A stretch of DNA of 53,662 nt from Bacillus salacetis (GTDB lineage: Bacteria; Bacillota; Bacilli; Bacillales; Bacillaceae_B): NCBI RefSeq assembly GCF_003581585.1, contig NZ_QXIR01000036.1, forward strand, positions 1 through 53,662, given 5' to 3'. The notes beneath the pieces were generated by a model. That model was not told where the DNA came from. It made no database searches and saw nothing but the letters and a program-made list of their open reading frames with translations. Positions 17,913 to 25,220 of the stretch are shown here, piece by piece. Made by a program: the position numbers and the translations under genes. Position 1 is the stretch's first letter. Each line of letters starts with the position of its first letter.

Positions 17913-18104
17913 AGCTGTTTTTGCATTTATTGTTGCTTTCGGAAAAATCCCAGGTGCCGGATTTTTCCCCTGTTTTCAAAGGTATTACTCTCGAAAAAGA
18001 ACGAGCAGCTCTTTTCTTCCCTGCTCACCGGTGTTTTTTACGGCTATTTACCAGGACATTAGTTGAAATATATAGTGAATAGCAACAAATTTACGAAAAG
18101 AGCC
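17913..18104 (+). repeat. dispersed intergenic element, copy B
   Basis: Starts AGCTGTTTTTGCATTTATTG and TTGCTTTCGG, continues with AACGAGCAGCTCTTTTCTTCC and CCTGCTCACCGG, and ends AATTTACGAAAAGAGCC. It occupies most of the 500-base gap between the YjiH-like and Sda-like genes. Nothing else is seen in that gap apart from a small GGTTTACCCC...GGGGGTAAAG hairpin at about 18133. Confidence 0.85.
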
Positions 18105-18203
18105 TAAAAAAAAGTAAAAAAAGTAGGAATAAAGGTTTACCCCTGGGTATAAGGGGGTAAAGATTCAATTATTGCAAATTAAAAACAATTGTAGGTGAGC
18201 AGG

Positions 18204-18353
18204 ATGAACTCTCTTTTTGACCTTTCGGATAATGAAGTTCTGGAAATCTACCAGCGATCGGTAGAAGAGAAGGTCGTGGCAGAATTCACAGAGATGGTGA
18301 AAGACGAAATGAACAGACGCGGTCTGATATTAACGTTAGTGAAGCAGCCTTGA
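18204..18353 (+). CDS. Sda-like sporulation checkpoint protein
   Basis: 49 aa. The core LSDNEVLEIYQRS...EFTEMVKDEMNRRGL fits the Sda pattern (LSDELLIESY...DFIELIENEIKRRSL in B. subtilis), a helical hairpin that inhibits the sporulation kinase KinA. The ATG follows a GTGAGCAGG ribosome binding site, and an intrinsic terminator starts within the last codons. It is slightly longer at both ends than B. subtilis Sda. No DnaA box was found in front of it, unlike B. subtilis sda, so it may be a second paralogue not tied to replication. Confidence 0.75.
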   Translation: MNSLFDLSDNEVLEIYQRSVEEKVVAEFTEMVKDEMNRRGLILTLVKQP

Positions 18354-18372
18354 ATAAGGGGCTTCTTTTTTT
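18341..18372 (+). terminator. intrinsic terminator of the Sda-like gene
   Basis: GAAGC-a-GCCTT / AAGGGGCTTC stem followed by seven T residues, overlapping the last codons. Confidence 0.8.
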
Positions 18373-18531
18373 ATTGGACCATTTTTAGATAAGGAATCCT
18401 GATAAGGGCAAACTAACTCAGAGTCTATCTTTACAAAAAATCAACATGGAGATGGTAGAATGCTGTTAGGCAGGTAAGGACTTGTCCTGCACCATTGGAT
18501 TTAATCTCCTTTAGAAAGAAGGTAATAAGAA

Positions 18532-19407
18532 ATGATTTCAATAATTGCTAGTGATATGGACGGAACCCTTTTGAATGGGAAACAAGAAATAAGCGAAGAG
18601 AACCGCAAAGCCATCCTGGAGGCTCAGGAAAGAGGAGTCCAGGTCGTTGTGGCGACAGGAAGGTCTTATGAAGAAGCAAGGTATGTCCTGGAGGAAGCGG
18701 AGATAAGCTGCCCGATTATTTGTGTGAATGGGGCAGAAGTCCGAAATGAGGAAGGACAAGTCGTGAAAACGAATGCCATCCAGGAAGAAAAGGCACTTGA
18801 AGTGATGCGGATATTGAAGGACCTTGGCATTTACTTTGAATTATATACAAACCAAGGTGTTTATACAGAGGATTACGAAAGAGGGATCCAGTCGATCATC
18901 GATATTTTCAAGACAGCCAACCCGGAAACTTCTGAGCAGGCGATAAGGGATGCAGCGAAGGAGCGTTTCGAGAAAGGCCATATCAGAGTTGTCGAGGATT
19001 ACAGCGAGGCATTTGCAAGCGGTAATGTTGTCTATAAGTTCCTCGTATTCTCTTTTGATGATTCCCTGCTGAAAACAGCCAGGGACCAGCTTGAAAGTGC
19101 AGGCGGTCTCGCCATAAGTGCATCCGGAAGGGAAAATCTTGAGGTGACAAGTGTCGAAGCCCAAAAAGGAATCGCCTTGAAAAAGCTGATTGAAGAAAAA
19201 GGGCTCAAGGTTGAAGAAGCTCTGGCAGTCGGGGATAACCTAAATGATCTTTCAATGATGCAGGTTGTGGGCAGACCGGTGGCCATGGCCAATGCGGCGG
19301 AAGAAATCCTGGCATTTTGCAGCTATAAGACTTCCAGCAATGAAGAAGACGGTGTCGCGAGAGCGATTTACGAAGCTTTGGAAAATAAACCCGCAACTGT
19401 GGATTAA
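18532..19407 (+). CDS. Cof-type HAD-IIB family phosphatase
   Basis: 291 aa. HAD motif I is ASDMDGTLLNG (nucleophile D8, acid/base D10), motif II is VVATGRS, K of motif III is in AQKGIALKKL, and motif IV is AVGDNLNDLSMM. A C2B cap lies between motifs II and III (about 85-200). These enzymes dephosphorylate sugar phosphates, flavin precursors or PLP; the substrate cannot be told from sequence. It starts after AGAAGGTAATAAG and has its own terminator. Confidence 0.9.
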   Translation: MISIIASDMDGTLLNGKQEISEENRKAILEAQERGVQVVVATGRSYEEARYVLEEAEISCPIICVNGAEVRNEEGQVVKTNAIQEEKALEVMRILKDLGIYFELYTNQGVYTEDYERGIQSIIDIFKTANPETSEQAIRDAAKERFEKGHIRVVEDYSEAFASGNVVYKFLVFSFDDSLLKTARDQLESAGGLAISASGRENLEVTSVEAQKGIALKKLIEEKGLKVEEALAVGDNLNDLSMMQVVGRPVAMANAAEEILAFCSYKTSSNEEDGVARAIYEALENKPATVD

Positions 19408-19441
19408 TCCCGTTTTAACGGGTACATACTGAATATACCTG

Positions 19442-19476
19442 CACCTCCTGGATATTACCTGGGAGGTGTGTTTTTT
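19442..19476 (+). terminator. intrinsic terminator of the HAD phosphatase gene
   Basis: CACCTCC / GGAGGTG stem with additional CTGG/CCTGG text in the loop, followed by TGTTTTTT. Confidence 0.8.
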
Positions 19477-19509
19477 GGAAAGCATTCCGCTGAGATTTTG
19501 TTTCTAAAA

Positions 19510-19698
19510 GATTGTTTTTGCATAAATTGCTGCTTTCGGAAAAATCTCTAAACCCGGACTTCCCCCTGGTACCAAAATTTCGTCTCTTATTAGGGAGAGG
19601 AAGCTTTTGTCTTACTTATTTACGGAGCTCCTCAGAGGATAGAGGAATTGCTCTTTTAAAACTCGCATGAACGAGCAGCAAACTTCACGAAAATAGCC
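19510..19698 (+). repeat. dispersed intergenic element, copy C (divergent)
   Basis: The 5' end ATTGTTTTTGCATAAATTGC and GCTTTCGG, and the 3' end AACTTCACGAAAATAGCC, fit the family. The interior has drifted. It ends 30 bases before the sugar dehydrogenase start codon. Confidence 0.65.
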
Positions 19699-19727
19699 TT
19701 TGTGAAAAAATAAAAAGGAGATGCTGT

Positions 19728-20828
19728 ATGAAAAAACGGCTTAAATTCATTTTCATTCTTTTGATTCTACTGCTTGGTTCCTGTTCCAATGCACCATCTG
19801 AGCCTGAAGACCCAAAGGAAGGGATAGAAACGGCAGGAAGGGAAGCTCCAAAAGCTGAGGTCCTGGCTGATCGACTGGAAACTCCATGGTCCATCAATAA
19901 GTCAGGAAATACATTCTATATCAATGAGCGGACAGGGGGAATCGTCAAAATAACGAATGGTGAGACCACGAGAATGAAAGTGGAGTTAAGAGAGCCCTTG
20001 GCACAGGTTCCTGAGTCAGGCTTCCTGGGATTCATTCTGCATCCTGACTTTCCTGAGGAACCTAGTGCATTTGCTTATTACACTTACCAAAACAGCAGCC
20101 GCCCGCATAACCGCGTCGTGACGTTGAACTTGAATGGCGGGGTGTGGGAAGAAGAAACTGTCTTGCTGGATGACGTACCGAGCGGGCAGTATCATCATGG
20201 GGGCCGTCTTGACATCGGCCCTGATAAAAAGCTTTATATCACAACCGGGGATGCGACTGAAAAAGAAATAGCCCAGGACCTGGATTCCTTGGGCGGTAAA
20301 ATCCTCAGGATGAACCTGGATGGCTCGGTCCCCGCGGATAATCCGTTCGAAAATTCTTATGTTTACAGTTATGGACACCGCAATCCCCAGGGACTTGCCT
20401 GGGATGAAAGCGGAGCGTTCTACAGCACAGAACATGGTCCTTCAGGTTTCGACGAGATCAACTTGATCCAAGCCGGAAAAAATTACGGCTGGCCAAAGAT
20501 CACAGGGAGTGAAGAACAAGAGGGAATGCAGCCGCCTTTGGTTCATTCAGGGGAACCTTCCTGGGCGCCTTCCGGGGCAGCATTTCATGATGGAAGCTTA
20601 TACTTTGCGACTCTTAGGGGCGAAGGGATCAAGCGCCTTTCCATCAATAAAGGTATGGTAGAGGACGTGCTGTCAGGGTATGGCAGGATAAGGGACGTCC
20701 ATATCGAGAGAGATACGCTTTATTTCATCAGCAACAATACAGATGGCAGGGGAAATCCTGCAGAGGATGATGACAAATTATACAGACTTTCACTTTCAGA
20801 ATTGGATGGCGGCGGGAGTGAAGAATGA
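19728..20828 (+). CDS. PQQ-type sugar dehydrogenase lipoprotein (GSDH family)
   Basis: 366 aa. A lipobox (LLLGSC, Cys19) marks a lipoprotein anchored outside the membrane. The mature part is a six-bladed beta-propeller of the glucose/sorbosone dehydrogenase family: LADRLETPWSI, SGFLGFILHPDF, HHGGRLDIGPDKKLYITTGD, YSYGHRNPQGLAWD and STEHGPSGFDEINLI. Such proteins oxidise aldoses using PQQ, although many Gram-positive members have unproven cofactors. AAAGGAG precedes the ATG. Confidence 0.88.
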   Translation: MKKRLKFIFILLILLLGSCSNAPSEPEDPKEGIETAGREAPKAEVLADRLETPWSINKSGNTFYINERTGGIVKITNGETTRMKVELREPLAQVPESGFLGFILHPDFPEEPSAFAYYTYQNSSRPHNRVVTLNLNGGVWEEETVLLDDVPSGQYHHGGRLDIGPDKKLYITTGDATEKEIAQDLDSLGGKILRMNLDGSVPADNPFENSYVYSYGHRNPQGLAWDESGAFYSTEHGPSGFDEINLIQAGKNYGWPKITGSEEQEGMQPPLVHSGEPSWAPSGAAFHDGSLYFATLRGEGIKRLSINKGMVEDVLSGYGRIRDVHIERDTLYFISNNTDGRGNPAEDDDKLYRLSLSELDGGGSEE

Positions 20829-20903
20829 TTCCTTCTCTAGCATAGGGATATGCAAATCAAGGTATAATCATGCATGGTGAAATAAGAAAGGATGCCATAC
20901 TTC

Positions 20904-21344
20904 TTATTTCACCGACTCTTCCCTCACCAATTCCATGAAGTCCTCTACGACCTTTTGGTTATTCTTATCACCCCCAAGCTTCAACATGGTCCGTCCGACA
21001 AAGTTGCGGCCTTTGTTATATCCTTGGTAGATAAACTTTGTGTGCGTTTCATCTATTCTTTCAAGGGTGAAAGAGAGATTGATTTCAAAAGCTTTGGCAA
21101 TGATGAACCCAATTTGTTTATGCTTCTTGTTTTCTGTATTCTCATATCCCAAAGTCTCTACAATATAGGTTTCGATTCGTTTTCCCTCTTGGTACCTTTG
21201 CTGATACTTTGAGCCGGTCACTTCATCAGTCACCTGGAGAGGTTTATTTTCAATGACCTTTGGCATGATTCTGGGCATGTTTTCCTCAAGGAAAAGGTTC
21301 CATACCTTTTCAATATTGGCAGAGATGATTGTCTCTCCTTCCAT
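20904..21344 (-). CDS. SRPBCC-fold (START/polyketide cyclase-like) protein
   Basis: 146 aa, starting with the family pattern EGETIISANIEKVWNLFLE and ending with an amphipathic helix (NQKVVEDFMELVREE). The fold binds hydrophobic ligands. It is the second gene of a two-gene operon, 4 bases after the MerR regulator's stop codon, so it may be that regulator's effector-binding or ligand-handling partner. This partnership is an inference. Confidence 0.78.
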   Translation of the reverse strand: MEGETIISANIEKVWNLFLEENMPRIMPKVIENKPLQVTDEVTGSKYQQRYQEGKRIETYIVETLGYENTENKKHKQIGFIIAKAFEINLSFTLERIDETHTKFIYQGYNKGRNFVGRTMLKLGGDKNNQKVVEDFMELVREESVK

Positions 21345-21348
21345 TGGA

Positions 21349-21693
21349 TCATTCTGAGGTCTCCCTTCCTGATTCTATAAAATCGTCAATTTCTGTCATT
21401 TTTTTCTGTAATGTGATTACCTGATCCTCAAGATTTTTTCTTTTTTCCAGCAGAAGTCCTTCCAGGTTAAAAAAGGACTCATCCTTCATGACCTTCTGCA
21501 TTTCCTGGATGGTAAGCCCGAACTCCCGAAGCTTAACGAGCATTATTGCCAGAAAGTACGACCCGTCATCATAGTAGCGATAGTGATTTTTCGGATCAAC
21601 ATAAGCGGGTTCAAGTAACTTCACTTCTGCATAATACCGCAGCGTCTCTTTACTGAGACCGGTAATCCCGGCAAATTCACTGATTTTATACAT
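21349..21693 (-). CDS. MerR-family transcriptional regulator
   Basis: 114 aa from the ATG at 21693, which follows AGGAGGAGAG; longer in-frame starts lack a ribosome binding site and would include the promoter. The helix-turn-helix MYKISEFAGITGLSKETLRYYAEVKLLEP and wing NHYRYYDD are typical, followed by a coiled-coil (EGLLLEKRKNLEDQVITLQKK). There is no Cys-rich metal site, so it is more likely a drug/organic-ligand type or orphan. A self-contained MerR promoter lies just upstream. Confidence 0.88.
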   Translation of the reverse strand: MYKISEFAGITGLSKETLRYYAEVKLLEPAYVDPKNHYRYYDDGSYFLAIMLVKLREFGLTIQEMQKVMKDESFFNLEGLLLEKRKNLEDQVITLQKKMTEIDDFIESGRETSE

Positions 21694-21715
21694 TTCTCTC
21701 CTCCTGTATGTCTTT

Positions 21716-21747
21716 ATCATAAACCATGGGGTGCACCACATGGTCAA
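21716..21747 (-). promoter_or_regulatory. MerR-type promoter with palindromic operator
   Basis: On the minus strand, -35 TTGACC and -10 TATGAT are separated by 20 bp, longer than the optimum, as in MerR-activated promoters. The spacer holds a 22-bp palindrome (21723-21744, arms ACCATGGGGTG / CACCACATGGT, one mismatch). Confidence 0.82.
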
Positions 21748-21906
21748 AGTTTTTTTAGATGATGGCCATTTTCCTGAATTGAGTATCTCAAGTTTAAGAA
21801 AAGAGCAGATTAAGCACTTCTATTTTCTTCAAGTATAGCCTGTATTCCTTATTAATAAATGAAAGGGGTTACAAAATAAATTTTCAAATGAATTGCAAAT
21901 TTTCTA

Positions 21907-21935
21907 TTGACACTTTAGAAATGGCAATGTAAAGT
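21907..21935 (+). promoter_or_regulatory. promoter of the S-box metNPQ operon
   Basis: -35 TTGACA and -10 TAAAGT with a 17-bp spacer, about 40 bases before the first S-box. Confidence 0.7.
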
Positions 21936-21970
21936 GTAACTCAAGTTAAATAACAGAATAAATTTCCATA

Positions 21971-22131
21971 CTTCTTATCAAGAGAGGCAGAGGGACTGGC
22001 CCTGTGAAGCCTCGGCAGCGGACTATTATTTAGTACCGTGCCAAATCCAGCAAGCATTGCTTGAGAGATGAGAAGAGGACGGATTACATAATCATGCCCT
22101 CTTCGCTTTCAAGAAGAGGGCATTTTATTTT
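21971..22131 (+). promoter_or_regulatory. S-box (SAM-I) riboswitch 1 with terminator
   Basis: The aptamer (21971-22076) has the S-box core AGAGGCAGAGGGACTGGCCC, GAAGCCTCGGCAGCGG and GTGCCAAATCCAGCAAGC, closed by CTTCTTATC / GATGAGAAG. The terminator stem ATGCCCTCTTC / GAAGAGGGCAT (22094-22123) is followed by a T-rich run. GAAGAGG at the aptamer's 3' side can pair with CCTCTTC as the antiterminator. Confidence 0.95.
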
Positions 22132-22212
22132 GTATTAAATTAATTCGGCAAAAAGGAGGAATAAGAGGACTATTCGCTTTTTAATCTGAGTAAACTGATG
22201 AAATTAATAAAG

Positions 22213-22376
22213 TTTCTTATCGAGAGAGGCAGAGGGACTGGCCCTGTGAAGCCTCGGCAGCGGACTATAGATTAGTACTGTGCCAAATCCAGCAAGCTTG
22301 AAGCTTGGGAGATAAGAAGAGTCCTTTTTGCCTGCGTGCCAAAAACCTCTTCCATCTCCGGGAGAGGTTTTTCATT
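22213..22376 (+). promoter_or_regulatory. S-box (SAM-I) riboswitch 2 with terminator
   Basis: A second S-box (aptamer 22213-22319) is almost identical to the first through GTGCCAAATCCAGCAAGC. Its own terminator, AAAAACCTCT / AGAGGTTTTT (22341-22370), has unrelated sequence. It lies directly in front of metN and in series with riboswitch 1. Confidence 0.95.
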
Positions 22377-22406
22377 TTACAACAGCTAGGAAGGGAGTTA
22401 TCAGAG

Positions 22407-23438
22407 ATGATTGAATTCAAAGGACTGACCAAAACGTATCAGAGCGGAGACCAGCCGGTCAGGGCACTGGATGGCATTGACTTAGAGATAAATGAGGGGG
22501 AAATCTTCGGCGTCATCGGTTTCAGCGGGGCAGGAAAAAGCTCCTTGATCCGCTGTGTCAACTGGCTGGAAAAACCGACTTCAGGAAGTGTGGTTGTCGA
22601 TGGAAAAGACCTGACACAGCTCACTCCAAAAGAAATCAGGGAAGTGAAACGGAACATCGGGATGATCTTTCAGCATTTCAACCTGTTGAACTCCAAGACC
22701 GTCTTTGCCAATGTCGCGATGCCGCTGAAGCTTGCCAAATTACCAAAAAGTGAAATCAAGGAACGGGTAACGGAGCTCCTCGAATTCGTCGGGCTGGATG
22801 ATAAAGCGGACTACTTTCCGGATCAGCTTTCAGGAGGCCAGAAGCAGAGAGTCGGGATTGCAAGGGCGCTTGCCACACAGCCTTCCATCTTGTTGTGCGA
22901 TGAGGCAACATCCGCTTTGGACCCGCAGACAACGAACTCGATCCTTCAGCTTTTGAAGAGGGTCAACAAAGAATATAACATCACCATACTCATCATTACC
23001 CATGAAATGGCGGTCATCCGGGAAATCTGTGACAGGGTGGCAGTCATTGAAGCAGGAAAGATCATTGAGGAAGGAACCGTCTTCAATGTATTCTCTGCAC
23101 CGCAAACCACTACAGCAAAGAACTTTGTCGGCACGGTGATGAATGATTCATTACCGGACTCTATAAGGGAGATCGTCCGGTATAATGCCGGCCTGCAGAA
23201 AATTTTCAGAATCAATTTTGTCGGCGAGTCAGCCGGACAGCCGCTTCTTTCAAAGATTGCAAAGAAATTCGATATCGATACTAATGTATTATTTGGAAAT
23301 ATCACGGAACTTCAAGGCATACCATTCGGGAACTTGATTGTCGAATTCATCGGAAGTGATAGTGAGATCAAGCGTGCACTGATGTACATCAATCAGGAAA
23401 AAGTCCGAATCAAGGAGGTGGAAGCAAATGCTAGTTGA
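22407..23438 (+). CDS. metN: methionine ABC transporter ATP-binding protein MetN
   Basis: 343 aa from the ATG at 22407 (an upstream in-frame start would lie inside the riboswitch). Walker A GFSGAGKSS (38-46), signature LSGGQKQRVGIARAL, Walker B ILLCDEATSAL and H-loop ITHEM are all present. Residues from about 265 form the NIL/ACT-like domain that senses methionine in MetN proteins. It energises uptake of D/L-methionine with MetP and MetQ, and the S-boxes turn it off when SAM is plentiful. Confidence 0.96.
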   Translation: MIEFKGLTKTYQSGDQPVRALDGIDLEINEGEIFGVIGFSGAGKSSLIRCVNWLEKPTSGSVVVDGKDLTQLTPKEIREVKRNIGMIFQHFNLLNSKTVFANVAMPLKLAKLPKSEIKERVTELLEFVGLDDKADYFPDQLSGGQKQRVGIARALATQPSILLCDEATSALDPQTTNSILQLLKRVNKEYNITILIITHEMAVIREICDRVAVIEAGKIIEEGTVFNVFSAPQTTTAKNFVGTVMNDSLPDSIREIVRYNAGLQKIFRINFVGESAGQPLLSKIAKKFDIDTNVLFGNITELQGIPFGNLIVEFIGSDSEIKRALMYINQEKVRIKEVEANAS

Positions 23439-24084
23439 TCAGGAGCAAATCATCGAGGCCCTTATCGAAACCATTCAAATGGTCGCATTTTCACTTTTAT
23501 TTTCAGCGCTTCTCGGATTGCCGCTTGGGATCCTGCTGGTAGTGACAAGGAAAGGGCATCTCTTGGAGAACCTGCCGGTGTTCAACGTCCTTAATGGAAT
23601 CATCAACGTATTCAGGTCGATACCGTTCATCATCCTGATGGTGGCCATCATCCCGGTAACGAGACTGATCGTCGGGACGTCCATCGGCACGGCGGCAGCA
23701 GTCGTTCCACTGGTCTTCTATGCAGGACCGTATATTGCAAGATTAATAGAAAACTCACTTCTGGAGGTAGAGCCTGGAGTCATAGAAGCAGCAGAGTCAA
23801 TGGGGGCCACCCCTTGGCAGATCGTTTTCAAATTCTTGATCCCGGAAGCTCTCAGTTCACTGGTGCTGGCTTTCACCATAGCCACCGTCGGCCTTGTCGG
23901 GGCATCTGCAATGGCAGGGGCAGTCGGAGGCGGAGGCGGAGGGCTTGGCGACCTGGCCATCACATACGGATACCAGCGTTTTGATACCGCCGTCATGCTT
24001 ATCACCGTCGGAATACTCGTCATCATAGTGCAAGGCCTGCAAACCCTGGGAAACATCACATCAAAAAAAATCAGAAGAAGATAA
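23428..24084 (+). CDS. metP: methionine ABC transporter permease MetP (MetI)
   Basis: 218 aa with five or six transmembrane segments. The EAA loop that contacts MetN reads IEAAESMGATPWQIVFKFLIPEA. It overlaps metN by 11 bases and has AAGGAGGTGG in front of its ATG. Confidence 0.95.
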   Translation: MLVDQEQIIEALIETIQMVAFSLLFSALLGLPLGILLVVTRKGHLLENLPVFNVLNGIINVFRSIPFIILMVAIIPVTRLIVGTSIGTAAAVVPLVFYAGPYIARLIENSLLEVEPGVIEAAESMGATPWQIVFKFLIPEALSSLVLAFTIATVGLVGASAMAGAVGGGGGGLGDLAITYGYQRFDTAVMLITVGILVIIVQGLQTLGNITSKKIRRR

Positions 24085-24099
24085 CAGGAGGAATCATCT

Positions 24100-24927
24100 A
24101 TGAAAAAATTATTATTGGCAGGACTAATTACAGCGCTGGCAGTCACGGGGGCTGCCTGCTCAAACTCAACAAGCGGAGAGGAAACAGCGAAAGTGAAGGT
24201 AGGGGTAAGCGGCTCCGATAACCGCATTTGGGATTATGTTTCAGACAAAGCTGAAAAAGAAGGCATCGAAGTGGAAATCGTCCGTTTCTCTGACTACGTC
24301 CAGCCGAACATCGCCCTTGCAGAAGGTGAACTGGATGCCAACGCATTCCAAACAATCTCTTACTTTAATGCATTCAAGAAAGAACATGACCTTGATTTGA
24401 CGCCAATCGCCACAACTGTCATTGCTCCGATGGGAATCTACTCTGAAAAATACAAATCAGCAGATGAAATCCCGGAAGGCGGAAAAATCGCTGTGCCGAA
24501 CGAAGCAACGAACATGGGCAGGGCATTGCTGCTGCTTCAGGAAGCCGGCCTGATCACACTCCCGGAAGATTTCGACGGAAACGGCTCAGTGGATAAAATT
24601 GTCGACAATCCCAAAAATCTTGAAATCGTACCTGTTGTGGCGGGACAGACACCGAGGGTTCTGCCTGACGTGGCAGCTTCCATAATCAATAACGGGATCG
24701 CCGTTGACGCCGGGTTTAATCCGACAGAGGATTCCATCTTCCATGAAAGTGAAACCGCAACGCCTTACATCAATATCATCGCGGTACGTACAGAAGACAA
24801 AGATAATGAGACACTTCAGAAATTGGCTGAACTTTACCAGCAGGACGACGTAAAAGAATTCATAGAAAAAGAATACAAAGGAAGCACAATCCCTACGTTT
24901 GTTCCTCTCAGTGAGATTGGAGAGTAG
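24100..24927 (+). CDS. metQ: methionine-binding lipoprotein MetQ
   Basis: 275 aa. The signal peptide ends in a lipobox (VTGAAC, Cys20). The mature NlpA/MetQ fold has KVKVGVSGSDNRIWDYV, ANAFQTISYFNAF, KIAVPNEATNMGRALLLLQ and the substrate-contacting NNGIAVDAGF. It binds methionine outside the membrane for MetNP. No terminator was recognised after it; the 20-bp repeat array follows. Confidence 0.95.
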   Translation: MKKLLLAGLITALAVTGAACSNSTSGEETAKVKVGVSGSDNRIWDYVSDKAEKEGIEVEIVRFSDYVQPNIALAEGELDANAFQTISYFNAFKKEHDLDLTPIATTVIAPMGIYSEKYKSADEIPEGGKIAVPNEATNMGRALLLLQEAGLITLPEDFDGNGSVDKIVDNPKNLEIVPVVAGQTPRVLPDVAASIINNGIAVDAGFNPTEDSIFHESETATPYINIIAVRTEDKDNETLQKLAELYQQDDVKEFIEKEYKGSTIPTFVPLSEIGE

Positions 24928-24961
24928 TAAGTTAGGGGCGGAGCTGGGGGTGATTTTAGCG

Positions 24962-25074
24962 AATCGCCGATAAAACTCAGCAATCGCCGATAAATTATGA
25001 AAATCGCCGATAAAATCTCAGAATCGCCGATAAATGTTGAAAACCGCTGATAAAAATCAAAAATCGCCGATAAC
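24962..25074. repeat. 20-bp tandem repeat array 2
   Basis: Six units at exact 20-bp steps (24962, 24982, 25002, 25022, 25042, 25062), core AATCGCCGATAAA, 7-base variable spacer. It is flanked by degenerate relatives (GGCGGATATCGATCGG, TTTGTCGAATAAC) to about 25175. It sits between metQ and the amidohydrolase and fills that gap. It is the same family as 128-220, and both arrays run into CACTATC. Confidence 0.9.
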
Positions 25075-25220
25075 CACTATCGCTGGTCAACGGAATGGTT
25101 CCGGATATTGGCTGGTTTGTGGCGGATATCGATCGGTATTTGTCGAATAACAATCATTCCATGTCGAATAACGGCACAAGGACGGCTGCCTGCCCAAAAA
25201 AGTAATCAGGAGGAATTAAA

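Noticed and set aside
22305..22406. Longer N-terminus for MetN
   Set aside because: The extension would be encoded by the second S-box and its terminator; the ATG at 22407 matches the family start and has its own ribosome binding site.
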